A stretch of DNA of 64,000 nucleotides, taken from Mucilaginibacter sp. JRF. Its GTDB lineage: Bacteria; Bacteroidota; Bacteroidia; Sphingobacteriales; Sphingobacteriaceae. Location: NCBI RefSeq assembly GCF_015223065.1, contig NZ_JADFBY010000003.1, positions 372,001 to 436,000 on the forward strand. The letters run 5' to 3'. Under the pieces are notes generated by a model. It saw nothing but the letters and a program-made list of their open reading frames with translations. It was not told the origin of the DNA and did not search any database. Positions 1 through 9,191 of the stretch are shown piece by piece (positions within the stretch are counted from its first letter, which is position 1; the number at the start of each line of letters is the position of its first letter). The position numbers and the translations under genes were made by a program.

Positions 1-3000
1 TGTTGGTTGTGAGCCCTGGCAAGTAGCAACCGCGGCAACATTGATAACCGGCGCCGCAACAGATTGATAGGCCGAGTAAACATGCAACGCGGTAAATAAT
101 CCCGCAAGGGCAGAATTTAAACGGATCTCGACCCGATCAAAATCGGTACCGGCCTTAAATGCTACCCTGAAACGGCTGGTTCCATTCAGGAGGCTAATGT
201 TCAGTAATGAGCCGTTAACTGCAAAGCGGTCGTTATTATAAGTAGTGCCATTGTAGGTCGCCAGGCTGATCTGCGATAGCACACCCACATCTATTAGCGA
301 ACCTGGTACGCCAAGTTCTACCACAATACTATCGCCCGCGCGACCGGTATTGGCAAACCGTAATGTTTGTTGTACATAGGCATTCAGCAAGCCCACGGGC
401 ACATTCAATCTCGAAAAAGTGTTTCTATCCAGATCAACCACACCGCCTAAATTATCTACACTGCACCCCAGGCATACCAAACCATCAATATCCGTGGTTT
501 GGCTTATGGCGGCATCGCATGGCGTCGGGCTTACACCATTATCATTCACGTTCACTATGCCCGCCGCCCTGCTTGCCGACCTTTCGCCGGTGGCCTGCAC
601 TACCGCCTCGGCGTAATAGGTTGTATTGTTGAAAATAGCAGGGGTATTAAATGTAGCTCCGGTGTAAATACTGGTACCGCCTGTAGCAGTGGTATACCAG
701 TTAAATATTACACCTGTAGTTGTTGATGATGCCGTAAGCGCAGCCGATGCACCTGCGTTTACTGATTGTGTTGGCGGTGTTACGGCCACATCAGGTATTA
801 CAGCCGGGTTTACAGTAATGGCGATGGCCGTCCGTTCCGGGTTAACGCAGCTACCTGCTGATGCCTCGGCATAGTAAGTAACATTGGTGGTAAGCGCGGG
901 TGTTGTAAAGCTGCTGCCTGTAAATACCGGGGTACCGCCTGTAGCGGTAGTATACCAATTAACGGTTAAGCCATTAGGTACATTGGTTGTAAAAGTAGCC
1001 GTTTGCCCGGCAGTAACGCTCGCCGTTGATGGCGTAACAACAGGCGACGCAGGCGGATCGCCAACTAAAATTTGAACAGGGTAGCGTGTGGCGCTCGCGC
1101 AACCATTACGTACGTTTTCAATGTAGTAAGTAGTGGTCGCTGTTAAGGCCGGCGTGGTAATACTGGCCCCGGTAAATGCAGGGGTGCCACCTGTAGGGGT
1201 AGTATACCAATTAAAAGTTCCTGTTGTTGGCGATGTAATATTGAGCTGCGCCGTACCGCCCGCGCATATCTCAGGCACGGCGGGGTTAATAACCGGGGTG
1301 GCATATTGCTGCACGGCATAGTACACTCTTAGCGAAGTAAGCAAACTCGCCACACCTGATGCCAGCCTGATGGTAACACGATCATAATTTGCGTTGGCGG
1401 GTATCAGTACCGCATAACGGTCGCCGCCGCCAAGCAATCTTAAGGTAAGTGTATTTTGATCGAGGCCATAGCGTGCAACCTGGGTGGTGTTATTGTACAA
1501 GGCCACCTCAATACGGCCAAGCAAGCTAACATCGGCCAGGCCAACGGGGCTTTGTAAAACGAGCTTTACGGTATCCCCCGCGAAACCGGGTTGCTGAAAT
1601 ACCATTGCCTGCTCGGCATAAGCGCCGGTTAGTCCGGCTAATACGCTGATGGTGGAATAGGTAGTGGTATCGGCATCGGTTGCAAGCGCGTCATTAACAA
1701 CGGCGCAGCCAATACACAGGCCGTTTACGGTGCTGGTTTGCTGATTAGCGAATGAGCACGGGGCGTTGGTATCGATACTTACATTAATGGATATTGCCGT
1801 GCGCGCCGCCGATGGACAACCTGAACTATTAACAGCCTCAACATAATAAGTTGTGGTAGCGAATAACTCGGGCGTGGTGAATGATGTACCGCTAAACACC
1901 GATGTGGATGCCGTTGCCGAGGTATACCAGTTATAGGTAATACCGGTTTGCATATTACTTACGTTGATGGTTGCGGTTTGCCCGGCACTAATGGTCAGGT
2001 TATTAGCCGCGAGGATGGGGTTGGCCGGTGGCGGTTGCACTGTGGCGCTGGCTAATGTGCGGGTGCCGCTGGTACAGCCGGTCGCATTTTCGGCCTCTAC
2101 ATAATAATTTTGGCTGGCGGTTAATGCCGGGGTAACAAAGCTTGTACCGGTAAAAATAGCGGCGCCACCTGTTGCCGTGTTATACCAGAGATACACCACA
2201 CCATTCACCGGCGCGGTTACAGTAAAGGCCGCGGCCTGGCCGGTACATACCGATACATTAGCATTTGCCAAAGCCGGTGCCGCAGGCAGCGGACTAAGCG
2301 TAACCGTTACCTGTGTGCGCGATGGACTGATACAGGCACCTCCGCCGGTTGCAGCCTCCACATAAAAAGTAGTATCGGTAGTGAGTGCGCCTGTTGTAAA
2401 TGCGTTGCCGGTGTATACCGGGGTGCCGCCGGTAGCGGTATTATACCAACGCATGGTAACGCCGGTTACCGGTTGCGCGCTTAAGGTAGCTTGCTGACCA
2501 GGGCAGGCAGTTAATGCCGCGTTAGCAATCACCGGCGCCACAGGTATCGGGCTTACGGTAATAGTTACTGCCGTACGGTCGGATGCATCAGTACAACCCG
2601 TGCGCGATGCTGATACATAGTAAGTTGTTGTAGCATTCAATACCGGCGTAGTAAAGCTTGTGCCGGTAAATGCCGGGGTGGTACCGGTTTCGGTAGTATA
2701 CCAATTATAGGTGGTACCTGTAATGGCTGGCACGGTTAAGGTAACAGCGCTACCCGCGCAGCTTTGTATGCTGGTAGTAGCGGTATTGTTAAAGCTCACC
2801 ACTGGCTTGGGTAGTACCCGCTGCGCTTCGTATAAATTCAGGCTGGTTAACACATTAGCAAGGCCACCACCTACTTTTAGTTGCACCCTGTCGTAAACAC
2901 TTTGTGGCACATAGGTTACCGTAACCCTGCGCCTATCGCCATCCAGATCAAGCAAACGGACTGACAGCAGTGAAGCGTTTAAAAACTGCTCGTCGTTATT

Positions 3001-3846
3001 ACTGGTATTACCCAAGTATGATGTTAGTGATATGCGTGTGAGCAAACCCAGATCCAAAAGCCCCTGCGGTATAGCCAGGTTAAGGCGCAGCGAATCGCCA
3101 ATTACTGATTGCGATTGGAAGATGATGGTTTGCTGCGCGAAAGATCCGGCTACGCCAACCCCGGCATTTAAAGTTGAGTAGGTATTCGCATTACCATCAA
3201 TAGCTAATTGCGGATTGGCAACCCCGCCCACATTCACACCCAAGCCTAATAAACCCGATGAGATACCGTTCAACTCATCAATAGCCGTATTACATGGTAC
3301 CGGGTTAGGGCCATTAAAATAAGCCTCGTATACATAAAGGTTAGCCAATGCACCCACCAAACCGCCATTTACGGTGATGCGTATCCTGTCATAAATTTGA
3401 GTTGGGGTTATGGCCAGTTCTATCTGGTTGTTGTTGCTGGCCACGCCTAATAATGTTGCCGCGGTATATAAAGGCCCTACTGTATTTGTGCCATTATACG
3501 CCTGTACAGATATGCCGCCAAGCGCTGTAAGGCTAAGTAAATTATCGCCCGTACCTACTTTAAAGCGCATGGTGGTGTTTGCGGCAGGTTTGGTGCTCCC
3601 GGTAAATATCAAATCCTGATAAGTGCTCGCTGCAAGGCCAACCGTAACCGCTATGGTTGAATACGTTTGCGGATTGCCATCAACGGCATTACCAGGGTTA
3701 GTTACCTGGCAATTAAGACATAAAACCCCGGCGCGCCCGTTTGCCTGGCTGTTGGCATAAATACGCTGGGCATTAACACTAACTGTGGTTAGCGTAAGCA
3801 AAAAAATGAGAGTAAGAAGCCTGATGATAAAGGTATAGATGCCCAT
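1..3846 (-). CDS. Giant modular surface protein (CHU_C-type Ig-like repeats), C-terminus beyond window
   Basis: The reading frame stays open from an ATG at 3846 to the left edge, giving at least 1282 residues with no stop in the window. Residues 1-25 form a signal peptide ending near VNAQ. Two module types alternate. A roughly 155-residue module occurs four times (about 3770-3290, 3280-2810, 1760-1290 and 520-40). It has CxxC or a degenerate form, an AxDxNxxTYST-like turn, a GDS/GDT strand and a closing YDRVxI...LxVYxA motif. Ig-like repeats of about 80 residues (xWYxTATGGTPxFTG...TTYYVEA) fill 2800-1775 (four) and 1290-560 (three). Such Ig-like repeats are known from Bacteroidota cell-surface and gliding proteins exported by type IX secretion. 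A C-terminal sorting domain would lie outside the window. Function is probably adhesion or matrix binding, which is inference. The name of the 155-residue module is unknown to me. Confidence 0.88.
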   Translation of the reverse strand, partial: MGIYTFIIRLLTLIFLLTLTTVSVNAQRIYANSQANGRAGVLCLNCQVTNPGNAVDGNPQTYSTIAVTVGLAASTYQDLIFTGSTKPAANTTMRFKVGTGDNLLSLTALGGISVQAYNGTNTVGPLYTAATLLGVASNNNQIELAITPTQIYDRIRITVNGGLVGALANLYVYEAYFNGPNPVPCNTAIDELNGISSGLLGLGVNVGGVANPQLAIDGNANTYSTLNAGVGVAGSFAQQTIIFQSQSVIGDSLRLNLAIPQGLLDLGLLTRISLTSYLGNTSNNDEQFLNASLLSVRLLDLDGDRRRVTVTYVPQSVYDRVQLKVGGGLANVLTSLNLYEAQRVLPKPVVSFNNTATTSIQSCAGSAVTLTVPAITGTTYNWYTTETGTTPAFTGTSFTTPVLNATTTYYVSASRTGCTDASDRTAVTITVSPIPVAPVIANAALTACPGQQATLSAQPVTGVTMRWYNTATGGTPVYTGNAFTTGALTTDTTFYVEAATGGGACISPSRTQVTVTLSPLPAAPALANANVSVCTGQAAAFTVTAPVNGVVYLWYNTATGGAAIFTGTSFVTPALTASQNYYVEAENATGCTSGTRTLASATVQPPPANPILAANNLTISAGQTATINVSNMQTGITYNWYTSATASTSVFSGTSFTTPELFATTTYYVEAVNSSGCPSAARTAISINVSIDTNAPCSFANQQTSTVNGLCIGCAVVNDALATDADTTTYSTISVLAGLTGAYAEQAMVFQQPGFAGDTVKLVLQSPVGLADVSLLGRIEVALYNNTTQVARYGLDQNTLTLRLLGGGDRYAVLIPANANYDRVTIRLASGVASLLTSLRVYYAVQQYATPVINPAVPEICAGGTAQLNITSPTTGTFNWYTTPTGGTPAFTGASITTPALTATTTYYIENVRNGCASATRYPVQILVGDPPASPVVTPSTASVTAGQTATFTTNVPNGLTVNWYTTATGGTPVFTGSSFTTPALTTNVTYYAEASAGSCVNPERTAIAITVNPAVIPDVAVTPPTQSVNAGASAALTASSTTTGVIFNWYTTATGGTSIYTGATFNTPAIFNNTTYYAEAVVQATGERSASRAAGIVNVNDNGVSPTPCDAAISQTTDIDGLVCLGCSVDNLGGVVDLDRNTFSRLNVPVGLLNAYVQQTLRFANTGRAGDSIVVELGVPGSLIDVGVLSQISLATYNGTTYNNDRFAVNGSLLNISLLNGTSRFRVAFKAGTDFDRVEIRLNSALAGLFTALHVYSAYQSVAAPVINVAAVATCQGSQPT

Positions 3847-4175
3847 ATTATTCGGTGTTAGGTATAACTGATACCCTCAAATTACGCTAACAGCAAATAA
3901 TAAGTTTTAAGGCACTTTGTTCATTTAGGTTAAATAAACAACGTTTTGTTCAGTTGATATTTAACTTATTCACTTTGTTCATTTTATTTTAAATTAAATA
4001 GAACCAATAATTTTTATATTCGTAAAAGCTATATATTATATACCTGATACTATTATTTTTAATATTCATCCCGTTAATTAATTGATTTATGCCGGTGCTT
4101 TTTTTCCAGGCATTTTAAATGGAGCTATTGAGTTAGATTGGAATTCAGATTACTCACCAACACCTATGCCTGATT
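3847..4175. promoter_or_regulatory. Divergent intergenic region between the surface protein and the STAND NTPase
   Basis: This 329-bp AT-rich gap separates two outward-facing start codons and must contain both promoters. I see no gene. The clearest structure is the three-copy 29-bp-period motif array listed separately. A TATATTCG stretch near 4015-4022 resembles the Bacteroidota -7 element TAnnTTTG with one mismatch, but I found no convincing -33 partner, so no promoter is assigned. Confidence 0.5.
3916..3984 (+). repeat. Three direct repeats TTTGTTCA(T/G)TT at exact 29-bp spacing
   Basis: The 11-mer TTTGTTCATTT begins at 3916, TTTGTTCAGTT at 3945 and TTTGTTCATTT at 3974, so both start-to-start distances are exactly 29 bp. 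Each copy is followed by an AT-rich spacer containing TTAA about 14-18 bases downstream of its start. The array is in the shared upstream region of the surface-protein gene and the STAND gene. It could be a multi-site operator or overlapping -33 (TTTG) promoter elements. The periodicity is directly visible; the role is inferred. Confidence 0.65.
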
Positions 4176-6524
4176 ATGAATACTTTTCTGCCTCATTATT
4201 TTGAAGAATTAAAGAGCCATGTTCTGTCCGTAGCCGGAATATCGAACATAGTGCCGTACGATTGTAAAAATCTATCTACCTTAATAAGTAATAATACCCG
4301 GCATCGCGTTAGCGAAACCACCTTAAAACGCATATACGGTTTTGCGCACAGCAAGTTCAACCCATCATTATTTACGGTTGATGCTATGGCCAAGTTTTGC
4401 GGCCATAATAACTGGGATTGCTTTGTAAAAACCCATGCCGATCAGCCTGCCAACAACGCCGATCCGGCTTGCGAGGCATTGAGGTTCAATGCCGCCAAGG
4501 TTACCGGCTTTACCTTGCAGGCGCTAAAGAACCGGTCGGGCATACCATATAATCAAACCATTAAGCGCCGTTTTTTTGACAGGCATATACAAACCTTTTT
4601 TAACAGCGACCACTCGGCAACCGTAATTTCGGCTCCGGCGGGGTACGGTAAAACCATAGCGCTTTGCCATTGGGTTGACGAACAGATAGAACACCGCTTA
4701 GCCAGCGTTAATAATGATATCATCCTGTTTTTTAGCAGCAGCGCGTTGGTGAATACCATTATAAGCGGCCGCAGCATTAATGATTGGCTGCTGGCCATGC
4801 TTGGCTACAGGCCGGGGGATGATATCGCCTCTATCATTGATCAGGCTACGGGTAAAAACGCCCGCTTTTTTTTGATAATTGACGGGCTGGATGAGCACAT
4901 GTTCAAGGCCAGTGAGTACCGCCGTATTACGGATGAGATAGCGCAGGTTTTCGCCCTTTACCAATCGCATCCGTGGTTTAAGCTGATCATCACTATGCGA
5001 CCGGCTTCATGGTTTAATTTTAACCAGGAGGTTGATAACGGTACCGATGCCTGGTTTTTAGGCGCGATACACGACAGGCACAAACCGGTTAATGTCCCGC
5101 CGCTGGATATGGACGAAATTATGCAGGTATGTAAAAGGATCAACCCTGATATACCCTGCCAGCGCATCAGCAATCTTGAACTTGCCGAAAGGCTGAGCTA
5201 TCCATTCTATCTGCAAACATTTTACCGGAGCCATAAGGATCATTTTTCGGTAAACGCGGCCAACCATACCGCAGCTTATGAATTGATAGCCAGCTTTATA
5301 CTTAATAAAGTTTACAGCGGATCGCTCGCTACCGAAAAGCAGTTGCTTTTAAAGGAACTTTCAGCAGGGCTTGATATCAGCCGGAAAATATACAGCATTA
5401 ACAAAGCCGATGTAAATGCCCTGTTAAAACAATACCGTAGCGCTTATAACGAGTTGCTTGGCACCGGCTTTTTACGCGAGGTGAACGAGGGCGATGAAAT
5501 ACACTACAGCACCCGTATACACCTGGGTAATAAGGATTTTTTAGAGTACAAACTCGCAAAAAAACTCCTGGCCGATAATGATTACGTTTTCGACGCGGCG
5601 CTTGCCCGCACCGTTAGCACCCTGTTTATACACGATGCCAAAAAGATGGCCGTTACAAAATGGATAGTATTACACGCGGTTAAGAACGATCAATTCACGG
5701 CCCTTGAAAACCTGGCCAACATGCAGCCTGATCCGACCGAAAAAGCGGATCTGGCATTTTTTATAGCTGAGTTGTTGGAGAAGAATGGCAGTGTAAAACA
5801 ACTTAGTGCATTGCCTCTGCTTGACACCTTGTTAGGCATCGAACTTATCGGCCCTGAATACAATTTGTTACTAAACAAGTTGCTTGGTTTTCAGCTAACT
5901 GCCGCACAGCGCGTTAAGGCACATGTACTGCTCGCGCTAACCGCCGCGGTTGAAATGGATACCGTTAAAATGCAGCAGCAAATAACCGAACTAAAGGATA
6001 TAGCATACCTTGACCCCGCCTTTGTGCAGATGCCCCTACTATGCCTCGAAACCATTTTTAACTTGCTGAACTATGGCATCACTAACACCGATCTGTTCGC
6101 GGAGATCAATAAGATACTCATAGTTACCGGCAGCAAACAGGATGAATGTATTGATCTGCTGATGCTTATTGCTATGGCTACCAGCTGCAATACCGTTAAG
6201 GAAGCGCAATTTACAGAGAGCATTTTGCCGGAAAGGAAGATGAACGAGCCACTAAGCTATTACACACAAGTTTTCAAAACAATGGCATACATTAAAGTAG
6301 GCATGCACGAAAAAGCATCGGGCGTATTTACCGAATTGCAGCAAACCTACATAACACACTGCAATACCTACACGCCCTTAATGAAAGCCGTATTCATCAC
6401 CCTGAAACTGGCTTACCTGAACAGCATTGGCCAGGCACCACCAAACAACGCGTTGATATTTAATACCCAATACCCGTTAATGAGTTTTTACCTTACGGAT
6501 GTATTACGCCCCAAAAGCGAATAA
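4176..6524 (+). CDS. STAND/NACHT-like P-loop NTPase with helical C-terminal half
   Basis: The 782-residue protein has no signal peptide or membrane segment and should be cytoplasmic. Residues 1-88 form a small helical module with the pattern SETTLKRIYGF...PSLFTVDAMAKFCGHNNW. I have the impression this N-terminal module recurs in other Bacteroidota proteins, but cannot check. A P-loop APAGYGKT lies at 153-160, and a Walker B-like strand FFLIIDGLDE at 231-240 has the acidic pattern of NACHT/STAND ATPases. A sensor-like strand IITMRP follows near 271-276. Residues from about 330 to 782 are leucine- and alanine-rich helices, probably a repeat sensor or scaffold. STAND proteins are signal-transducing switches, some acting in phage defence. 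No effector domain is recognised. The gene stands alone between a divergent and a convergent neighbour. Confidence 0.75.
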   Translation: MNTFLPHYFEELKSHVLSVAGISNIVPYDCKNLSTLISNNTRHRVSETTLKRIYGFAHSKFNPSLFTVDAMAKFCGHNNWDCFVKTHADQPANNADPACEALRFNAAKVTGFTLQALKNRSGIPYNQTIKRRFFDRHIQTFFNSDHSATVISAPAGYGKTIALCHWVDEQIEHRLASVNNDIILFFSSSALVNTIISGRSINDWLLAMLGYRPGDDIASIIDQATGKNARFFLIIDGLDEHMFKASEYRRITDEIAQVFALYQSHPWFKLIITMRPASWFNFNQEVDNGTDAWFLGAIHDRHKPVNVPPLDMDEIMQVCKRINPDIPCQRISNLELAERLSYPFYLQTFYRSHKDHFSVNAANHTAAYELIASFILNKVYSGSLATEKQLLLKELSAGLDISRKIYSINKADVNALLKQYRSAYNELLGTGFLREVNEGDEIHYSTRIHLGNKDFLEYKLAKKLLADNDYVFDAALARTVSTLFIHDAKKMAVTKWIVLHAVKNDQFTALENLANMQPDPTEKADLAFFIAELLEKNGSVKQLSALPLLDTLLGIELIGPEYNLLLNKLLGFQLTAAQRVKAHVLLALTAAVEMDTVKMQQQITELKDIAYLDPAFVQMPLLCLETIFNLLNYGITNTDLFAEINKILIVTGSKQDECIDLLMLIAMATSCNTVKEAQFTESILPERKMNEPLSYYTQVFKTMAYIKVGMHEKASGVFTELQQTYITHCNTYTPLMKAVFITLKLAYLNSIGQAPPNNALIFNTQYPLMSFYLTDVLRPKSE

Positions 6525-6530
6525 TATGTA

Positions 6531-6552
6531 AAAAGCCCTTTCGGGCTTTTTT
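6531..6552. terminator. Hairpin terminator between convergent genes
   Basis: AAAAGCCC and GGGCTTTT form a GC-containing stem flanked by A- and T-rich runs on the two sides. It lies just after the STAND stop codon and reaches the stop of the opposing DUF6807 gene, so it can serve both directions. Confidence 0.8.
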
Positions 6553-7588
6553 ATTTTTTAGCGAAGCTACCTGCCGATGCATTCAACTGTGCCGCACTGA
6601 GCGTACTGCTGCCATTGCTGATAACCACTCGGTATTTAAATGTTACTGATTCGCCTTTTTTCAGCGTCAGGTTTTTTTCTGATTTCCCGTTGGTGAATAC
6701 CTTTTCGCCAAGCGGGTTGGCGGCAAACAGCCCATAGCCACGGGCATGCCAAAAGGTTGGGTAATTAGGATTTTTAGGGTGATCAATAATAGTAACACTC
6801 ACCGAGTCGGCACCTATCTTGCCAAACATTTTACACCATACGCCTCGGGTACTCCAGGCAGCATCGCCGGTTTTGCCCTCGCTGGTCAGGAAGTTGCCAT
6901 TAGCCACTTTATCCGTACCACCCTTAACAACGGTTTCAATACCCTTATCATCAGTAAATTTCTGATCTTCGGTAGTTGGTATCTGCAATTCGTGCGCTAC
7001 ACGCAGGCCCAGCAAGCCATCTTTGGCATCAGTAAATACGGCATCTTGTACAGCTTTCAGGGTGGTGATGCGGTCAATAACCCGTTCATTCGCCGTACCA
7101 CTAAACTCAAAGCGGGTGGTTTCTTCCAGTATCACATCCTTGGCCTGGTTTGTCCAGTTGGCATGGTAAACCAATATACCTGTTTTGCCGCTTTTTGTTT
7201 GTATTATCTTATCGGTGCGTATCCACCCGTACTGGCTTTTGCGGGATGCCGGTATGGCATAACTGTTATTCCAAAAGTCGAGGCCGTTCAACTTCTCAAA
7301 GTTGAACCATAGCCCAATGTGATGCGGGTGATCTGTCGGGTCGCCCTCACGCTTACTTAGTGGAAAGCTGCGTGTAACCACCAACCCATCGGCAGTATGC
7401 AGCGGGTAAAGCACCGGTTTTTCAAGCGTATCCGGGTATAAAAATGTAGTAAATACCTGGTCGCCAAACTTAATATCAACTTTTTTTTGTGTTGATGATG
7501 GCACAACACTCACCTGCTGCTGTGCCATAGCCGTTAAAGATAAAAGCGCCGAGCCCATAGCAAGCCCGGCTATTTTTAATGCTTTCAT
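6551..7588 (-). CDS. Exported DUF6807 (PmoA-like) family protein
   Basis: A Sec signal peptide (MKALKIAGLAMGSALLSLTAMA) precedes a 320-residue domain. Its conserved segment FPLSKREGDPTDHPHHIGLW carries the His-rich DHPHHIG motif I associate with the DUF6807/PmoA-like family. Members are common in planctomycetes and Bacteroidota, often beside sugar oxidoreductase genes, and their biochemical role is not established. The gene starts 12 bp after the Gfo/Idh/MocA gene and is probably its operon partner, suggesting a shared role in extracytoplasmic carbohydrate modification. The family assignment comes from motif memory. Confidence 0.72.
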   Translation of the reverse strand: MKALKIAGLAMGSALLSLTAMAQQQVSVVPSSTQKKVDIKFGDQVFTTFLYPDTLEKPVLYPLHTADGLVVTRSFPLSKREGDPTDHPHHIGLWFNFEKLNGLDFWNNSYAIPASRKSQYGWIRTDKIIQTKSGKTGILVYHANWTNQAKDVILEETTRFEFSGTANERVIDRITTLKAVQDAVFTDAKDGLLGLRVAHELQIPTTEDQKFTDDKGIETVVKGGTDKVANGNFLTSEGKTGDAAWSTRGVWCKMFGKIGADSVSVTIIDHPKNPNYPTFWHARGYGLFAANPLGEKVFTNGKSEKNLTLKKGESVTFKYRVVISNGSSTLSAAQLNASAGSFAKK

Positions 7589-7600
7589 AACGTGATGGGT

Positions 7601-8956
7601 TTAGTATTTAAACACCTTGCCATTGGCCATCACCTCCTGCGTTGCCTCGTTAAAGGTAGCCTTGCTGCCGGTATGCGCGGCGGCAGTGGTCATGATGTTG
7701 GCTATCGAGTGGCTATAACCTGCCTCAACAGGGGCGTTAGGTTGCTTGCGGCTGCGTACGCATTCCATCCAGTTACGTATGTGGTTTGATGTTAGTATAT
7801 CTCCACCCGTATTGGCTGATGCTACCACCTTTTCACTGCTTTTCAGATCCATATCGGGCAGCAGGTTTGCCTTCATGCCCATAGCCGCGGCCATTTTTTC
7901 GGTAAGACCTCCCTTGGGCGATATTTTATTGGTGATGAGGTTCAGTTCGCCACCGTTAGAGTAGTAAATTTCGGCCGGGTTTTCGTCGCCATTGTGCATG
8001 CGCGAGCCAAACGTTACCTGGAAACCTTTTGAAGCATCATCCAGCGGACCATAATCGAACACAGCCATCAGGGTATCCCAATTGCGGCGGCCATCCTTCC
8101 ATTGGTAAATCCCCCCATTAGCCACCACGCTGCGCGGATGCTTTAAGCCGGTAAACCAGTGTACGGTATCAATCTGGTGGCTCATCCACTGCCCGGGCAA
8201 GCCTGATGAATACGGCCAGAACAGGCGATACTCCAGATAGATCCTCGGGTCAAAAGCCTCAAACGGGCGGTTCATGATAAAGCGTTTCCAGTCGGTATCC
8301 GCTTCCTTCAACTGGGTCAATAATTCCGGGCGGCGCCAGCGGCCGGGCTGGTTCACGTTCCAGGTAAGCTCAACCATAGTTATCGGCCCAAACTTGCCCG
8401 ATTTTATAAAATCGTTAGCCGCATGGTAATTGGTACCGCTGCGGCGTTGCGAACCTATCTGCACTATCTTACCGGTTTCCTTAACTGCCTTGAGGGCGGC
8501 ACGGTTATCCTCCATAGTTTCGGCAAAGGGTTTTTCAACATAGGCATCACACCCGGCTTTTACGGCCTCAATGGTATGGCGGGCGTGCTGAAAATCGGCC
8601 GTACTGATAAATACCGCGTCAACCGCCTTGGCATTATACATCTCCTCGTTATTACGATAGGCCTTAACATCATTCTGCATTTTTTCTTTCCAAATGGCGG
8701 CACCCTCCTCGCGGCGCTTGTTCCAGATGTCTGACACGGCAACCACCTCAAAATTGAGCTCCTTGTAATGGTTCATAAACGCCGGGATGTGTGAGCTGCG
8801 GTGCCTGTCGGCAAAGCCAACAACACCAACCCGCACGCGGTCGTTAGCGCCGATAATGCGTTTGTAGCTTTTGGCTGTCCAGCCGGTTTTGCTGAGTAAA
8901 ATACCGGCACCGGCCAATGATGCCTGCCTGATAAAGGTACGACGAGATTTTTCCAT
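7601..8956 (-). CDS. Tat-exported Gfo/Idh/MocA family oxidoreductase
   Basis: The N-terminus has a twin-arginine signal (SRRTFIRQAS followed by a hydrophobic stretch), so the protein should be exported folded with its NAD(P) cofactor. A Rossmann segment RVGVVGFADRHRSSHIP begins near residue 42. The EKPFAETMEDN motif carries the family's catalytic EKP lysine. The 451-residue length is typical of exported members, which oxidise or epimerise sugars. It is the first gene of a pair with DUF6807 downstream. The exact substrate cannot be read from the sequence. Confidence 0.87.
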   Translation of the reverse strand: MEKSRRTFIRQASLAGAGILLSKTGWTAKSYKRIIGANDRVRVGVVGFADRHRSSHIPAFMNHYKELNFEVVAVSDIWNKRREEGAAIWKEKMQNDVKAYRNNEEMYNAKAVDAVFISTADFQHARHTIEAVKAGCDAYVEKPFAETMEDNRAALKAVKETGKIVQIGSQRRSGTNYHAANDFIKSGKFGPITMVELTWNVNQPGRWRRPELLTQLKEADTDWKRFIMNRPFEAFDPRIYLEYRLFWPYSSGLPGQWMSHQIDTVHWFTGLKHPRSVVANGGIYQWKDGRRNWDTLMAVFDYGPLDDASKGFQVTFGSRMHNGDENPAEIYYSNGGELNLITNKISPKGGLTEKMAAAMGMKANLLPDMDLKSSEKVVASANTGGDILTSNHIRNWMECVRSRKQPNAPVEAGYSHSIANIMTTAAAHTGSKATFNEATQEVMANGKVFKY

Positions 8957-9191
8957 AGGTTATGGTTAAGTAAATAGGTAAAAATTGGATCGATAGCCAC
9001 TACTTGCAGCGGCTATATCTCAAATATCTATTAAAAACATTAGAAACTTATAAGAAAACCCATGAAAAAATGACACAAATTCATTACAATCAATATTTTA
9101 AGTAACAATCGTGTCAAAATAGGGCATTTTAACACATTGTTAACAGCGGGGCAAATAAGCTATTACAAATACTATCGTTATATTTGCCATA

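Noticed and set aside
363..3619. Several plus-strand ORFs of 60-90 codons in the first 3.6 kb
   Set aside because: All lie within the continuous minus-strand repeat-protein frame, are low-complexity mirror products of its Thr/Gly-rich codons, and have no separate start context.
6746..7312. 188-codon plus-strand ORF opposite the DUF6807 gene
   Set aside because: It is a shadow of a well-supported minus-strand gene and its product resembles no known protein.
9179..9186. TATATTTG box just before the ATG at 9192 as a promoter
   Set aside because: It is only 5 bp from the start codon and has no TTTG partner about 19 bp upstream. A TAAATTTG next to the atpZ start (49161-49168) shows the same problem.
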